7,990 nt of DNA from Salinibacterium sp. (lineage in GTDB: Bacteria > Actinomycetota > Actinomycetes > Actinomycetales > Microbacteriaceae), in the NCBI GenBank assembly GCA_004297555.1, contig SCSV01000064.1, forward strand, positions 1 to 7,990, written 5' to 3'. Positions 5,121 to 7,990 of the stretch are shown piece after piece. The notes beneath the pieces were generated by a model, which saw only the letters and a list, made by a program, of their open reading frames with translations, was not told the DNA's origin and searched no databases. Made by a program: the position numbers and the translations under genes. How positions within the stretch are numbered: position 1 is the stretch's first letter; each line of letters opens with the position of its first letter.

Positions 5121-6545
5121 GTGGCGCGCCGACTCCCTTCCGAGCCTCCGATACTTCCTGGTTTCGCCCACATCCACATCCTCGGTTCCGGGGGTTTTGC
5201 GGATGTGTTCTTGTATGAGCAAAATATGCCCCGCCGCCAGGTCGCCGTCAAGGTCATGTTGAGCGAGGTCGTCAACGACCAGGTGCGCCAGATGTTCCAG
5301 GCCGAGGCGAATCTGATGGCGCAACTGAGCAGCCATCCTTCGATCCTCACGGTTTACCAGGCGAGCGTCTCCTCGGATGGCCGGCCCTATCTCGTGATGG
5401 AGTTGTGCTCGGCCTCGCTCAGCCAGCGATATCGGCATGAGCGCATTCCAGTGCCTGAAGTGCTGCGCATTGCGGTGAAGATCGGCAGCGCGATCGAGAC
5501 CGCCCACCGCGCCGGTGTGCTGCACCGCGACATCAAGCCCTCAAACATTCTGCTCACGGCCTACGGGCATCCCGTGCTCTCCGATTTCGGTATCGCGGCA
5601 ACCCTGACTGAGTCCGATGACCGCGAGGCCGTGGGCATGTCCATTCCCTGGTCGGCGCCCGAGGTGTTGCTCGATGAGACCGCGGGCACGATCGAATCCG
5701 AGGTCTGGGCCTTCGCCGCGACCGTCTACTCCTTGCTCGCCGGGCGCTCGCCGTTCGAGATTCCGGGCGAGTCGAACCGCTCCACCGATCTGATCTCGCG
5801 CATCAACCGGGCCAAGCCCCAGCCGATCGGCCGCTCCGATGTGCCGAAGAGCCTGGAGCGCGCGCTCGCACATGCCATGTCGCGCAAGCCCGAGAACCGG
5901 CAGGGCGGAGTGCTCGAACTGATTCACGAATTTCAGGCGGTGGAGACCGAACTCGGCGTTCCGCAGACGCCGATCGAGGTGGCTGTCGACGATTGGGCGC
6001 TCGCTACGGTTGCCGACCTGGAGGATCGCACGCGCATCCGGGGCAACCAGGCCGCCCCGGCCTCGGCGCAGCGTCGTCGCCGCAAACCGCCCGCGGCGGC
6101 CAACCAACAATATGCCGGAGTGGGAACCCTGCTGCGCGAATCCCGCCCGCTGCGCGGCACGAGCACTGCGACAACAACCCGCAATCCCGGTATGCTCGCC
6201 CTCGCCTGGACGCTCGTCGTCGCGGCGGTTCTCGTGATCGCGCTCGGGGCGACGGCGACCATCGTGCTCTGGAAGTCGAGCGCCAATGGCATCCCGACCG
6301 TCTCCGACATCAGTGCGAAAGTCACTGGCACAACCGTCGAGTTCAGTTGGGGCGATCCCGGCACGAACGCCACCGACCGGTACCAGATCTCCACTGGCAC
6401 GGGCGACGCCCCGGTGGTGCAAAGCGACCGGAGCTTCGTGGTTGACGGGCAGCCGGGCGACCACGTGTGCATCACGGTGGCGGTGAATCGTGAAGGCAAG
6501 CTCGGTGACCCGAGCAGTGAGAAGTGTGCGGACCTTCCCGCATGA
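5121..6545 (+). CDS. Transmembrane Ser/Thr protein kinase (PknB-like) with extracellular FN3-like domain
   Basis: With the GTG at 5121 the protein has 474 residues. The kinase domain spans about 14-275: glycine loop GSGGFADVF (22-30), ATP lysine K44 in VAVKV, helix-C glutamate E62, catalytic loop HRDIKPSN (135-142, D137), DFG 155-157 and APE 179-181. It should be active. The activation segment is unusual: VGMSIPWSAPE replaces the PknB-type GTxxYxSPE, and the helix-F aspartate is Glu (E194 in ESEVWAF). A basic, Ala/Pro-rich linker (about 285-355) carries EDRTRIR (T304), a possible autophosphorylation site. One membrane helix (about 358-384) leads to a short extracellular region (390-474) that reads like one fibronectin type III domain, with C450 and C469 able to pair. 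There are no PASTA repeats, so muropeptide sensing of the PknB kind is not indicated. The surface-protein gene follows nine bases after the stop. Function as a surface sensor is inferred. Confidence 0.93.
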   Translation: MARRLPSEPPILPGFAHIHILGSGGFADVFLYEQNMPRRQVAVKVMLSEVVNDQVRQMFQAEANLMAQLSSHPSILTVYQASVSSDGRPYLVMELCSASLSQRYRHERIPVPEVLRIAVKIGSAIETAHRAGVLHRDIKPSNILLTAYGHPVLSDFGIAATLTESDDREAVGMSIPWSAPEVLLDETAGTIESEVWAFAATVYSLLAGRSPFEIPGESNRSTDLISRINRAKPQPIGRSDVPKSLERALAHAMSRKPENRQGGVLELIHEFQAVETELGVPQTPIEVAVDDWALATVADLEDRTRIRGNQAAPASAQRRRRKPPAAANQQYAGVGTLLRESRPLRGTSTATTTRNPGMLALAWTLVVAAVLVIALGATATIVLWKSSANGIPTVSDISAKVTGTTVEFSWGDPGTNATDRYQISTGTGDAPVVQSDRSFVVDGQPGDHVCITVAVNREGKLGDPSSEKCADLPA

Positions 6546-6554
6546 TCGCGATCG

Positions 6555-7990
6555 ATGATTAGGAAGTGGCTCGCGTCCAGGCGCTCGGTGTTGATCAGCA
6601 CAACGAGCGTGGTGGTTGTCGCTGCCGTCGTCGCAACGGTCGCGATCGTCTCGAGCGGGTACACGGCTCAGCACCTCAACCTCGGCGACGGCGCGGTGTG
6701 GGTGGCCAACAGCCAGCAGCAGGCGGTGGGCCGCGCCAACCCCGACGTGCTCGAACTCAACTCGGTGGTCGCCAGCAACGGCAATGACATCGACGTGCTG
6801 CAAGAGGGCAACTCGGTCTACATGGTCGATCGCGCCGAGAGCAAGATCGACATCATCGACCCGGCCACGTCCGACGTGAGCGACACCGTGCCACTGCCCC
6901 CGAACCAGCCCGAAGTGTTTCTGGCGGGCGACAAGGTCGTGATTCTCGAGAGCGGCACGGGCGAGCTCTGGATCGTCAACAGCTTCGAACTGAAAGACTT
7001 CGACGCCCAGTCCGACTCGACGCTCAGCCTCGGAGCCGACGCCTCCGTCTCAGTCGACTCAAGCGGCTTGCTCTACGCATTCTCGCCGGCAAATCAGCTC
7101 GTTTACCGGCTCGACACCGCGACTCCGGATGCCGTGCCCTCGACCCAATCCGTCTCGTTCGGCCGCGCCAACGACACGTACTCGGTCACCTCGGTTGCGG
7201 GCCACTGGGCGGTACTCGATTCCCGTACCACCCAGCTGTACCTCGACGGTCGCAAGGTCGACCTTTCCGGCATCATCGGAGCCGGGACCGGGGCTGTGCT
7301 TCAGCAGGCCAGCCCGAGCGGTGATCGCGTACTCGTGGCCTACTCGGGTGGTCTCATCAGTGTGCCCCTGAGCGGCGCGTCCGCGGTAGGTCTGCTCAGC
7401 AACGCCGCCGGTACCGCTGCGGCCCCGCTCGCGCTCGGCGGCTGCGAGTTCGCGGCCTGGAGCAACGGCGAGATGTGGCGCCGTTGCGATGCCGGCAATG
7501 GACAAACGCGGGTGTTGGCGGGCATGGCGCCGACCGCGCGACTGGCATTCCAGAGCAATGGCACTCGTGCTGTGCTCAACGATCTGCGCTCCGGCGCGAG
7601 CTGGGCGGTGCAACGCTCCGGCCAGCTGATCGACAACTGGGATGACCTTATTGTTCTGGACAACCAGAAGCCACAAGAGCAGCAGAACCAAGAAGAACCC
7701 GCCGTCACCGAGAAGGCGCAGCAGCCGCCGGTCGCCGTCGATGATGCTTTTGGGGCGCGGCCCGGGGCATCCAGCGTTCTGCCAGTGCTGCTCAATGATT
7801 ACGACCCGAACGGCGACGTGCTCGTCATTGGTGAACTCAACCCCATCGACAAGTCACTCGGGCACATCGACCTCATCAACGAGCGCCAACAAGTGCAGTT
7901 GACGCTCGCGCACGGCGCGAGCGGCAAGTTCTCGTTCAAGTACACGATCACCGACGGGCGCGGGGGCACCGCCTCGGCGACGGTCGTGGT
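6555..7990 (+). CDS. Large membrane-anchored extracellular protein with propeller-like region and Ig-like repeat, 3'-truncated
   Basis: The frame opens at ATG 6555 and is still open at the window end, giving 478 residues of a longer protein. Residues 1-10 are basic (RKWLASRR), 11-33 form one hydrophobic helix, and the rest should lie outside the cell. Residues about 40-365 are made of short beta-type blocks such as GDGAVWVANSQQQAVGRANPD, ESKIDIIDPAT and GTGELWIVNS, which resemble YVTN/NHL-type propeller blades; C297 and C311 could pair. A Gln/Glu/Pro-rich hinge (371-392) leads to a bacterial Ig/cadherin-like domain starting PPVAVDDAFGARPG, with VLPVLLNDYDPNGDVL (408-423) and YTITDGRGG (463-471), the style of tandemly repeated surface adhesins, so more repeats probably follow. 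No Shine-Dalgarno sequence precedes the ATG; translation likely depends on ribosomes finishing the kinase nine bases upstream. In actinobacteria, large Ig-like/FN3 proteins of this kind commonly sit beside MoxR ATPase, DUF58 and transglutaminase-like genes; I would expect those beyond the right edge. Confidence 0.85.
   Translation, partial: MIRKWLASRRSVLISTTSVVVVAAVVATVAIVSSGYTAQHLNLGDGAVWVANSQQQAVGRANPDVLELNSVVASNGNDIDVLQEGNSVYMVDRAESKIDIIDPATSDVSDTVPLPPNQPEVFLAGDKVVILESGTGELWIVNSFELKDFDAQSDSTLSLGADASVSVDSSGLLYAFSPANQLVYRLDTATPDAVPSTQSVSFGRANDTYSVTSVAGHWAVLDSRTTQLYLDGRKVDLSGIIGAGTGAVLQQASPSGDRVLVAYSGGLISVPLSGASAVGLLSNAAGTAAAPLALGGCEFAAWSNGEMWRRCDAGNGQTRVLAGMAPTARLAFQSNGTRAVLNDLRSGASWAVQRSGQLIDNWDDLIVLDNQKPQEQQNQEEPAVTEKAQQPPVAVDDAFGARPGASSVLPVLLNDYDPNGDVLVIGELNPIDKSLGHIDLINERQQVQLTLAHGASGKFSFKYTITDGRGGTASATVV

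Noticed and set aside
6544..6553. 10-bp palindrome GATCGCGATC at the kinase/surface-protein junction as a regulatory site
   Set aside because: GATC/CGATCG strings are very frequent in GC-rich actinobacterial DNA and no promoter elements accompany it.
5541..6803. A 420-residue open frame on the minus strand opposite the kinase and surface-protein start
   Set aside because: Rich in His, Arg and Ala with no domain, and it crosses the kinase stop and next start; this is a GC-driven shadow of well-supported genes.
1..7990. CRISPR array, mobile element, defence island or RNA gene
   Set aside because: No regularly spaced repeats, terminal inverted repeats, transposase or integrase motifs, nuclease or helicase defence genes, or tRNA-like cloverleaf were seen; base composition looks even across the window.

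Overview
The window is GC-rich and densely coded, with GTG starts, weak Shine-Dalgarno sequences and third-codon positions dominated by G/C. Gene content (an FHA protein, PPM phosphatase and transmembrane PknB-type kinase beside a very large Ig-like surface protein; an Lrp/AsnC regulator; a YaaA-family protein; an Ogt-type methyltransferase) fits the chromosome of a high-GC actinobacterium. A Microbacteriaceae-like host is my best guess from the style of the proteins; it is an inference. I see no insertion sequence, integrase, tRNA, rRNA or CRISPR array.

Left half (1-3565), mostly minus strand. The 3' part of a YaaA-family gene (plus strand) enters from the left edge and converges on ogt, a DNA alkylation-damage methyltransferase. 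Upstream of ogt on the minus strand lies a compact run read right to left: an Lrp/AsnC regulator, then mmuM (homocysteine S-methyltransferase), then an unrecognised membrane-anchored protein with a zincin-type HExxH motif and a coiled-coil tail. mmuM and the HExxH gene overlap by an ATGA, so they are probably translationally coupled. ogt follows after 39 bp and may have its own start site.

Centre (3566-3649): an 84-bp divergent promoter region between the lrp-like gene and the FHA gene. It holds three copies of AGCGGC (two direct, one inverted) and a -10-like TAGACT placed so that transcription could begin on the GTG of the FHA gene (leaderless).

Right half (3650-7990), all plus strand. This is a phospho-signalling cassette: cytoplasmic FHA protein (phosphothreonine reader), PPM/PP2C Ser/Thr phosphatase (eraser), single-pass membrane Ser/Thr kinase with an extracellular FN3-like domain (writer), and the start of a large membrane-anchored, extracellular propeller/Ig-like protein running off the window. 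A strong hairpin and a second promoter-like region with an 8-bp inverted repeat separate the reader/eraser pair from the kinase/surface-protein pair. The kinase has an atypical activation segment and no PASTA repeats. TxxV motifs in the FHA protein's N-terminal tail resemble a Thr motif in the kinase's cytoplasmic linker. The simplest reading is a wall- or surface-sensing module that couples extracellular contacts to cytoplasmic phospho-signalling. There is no gene-free stretch longer than 300 bases.
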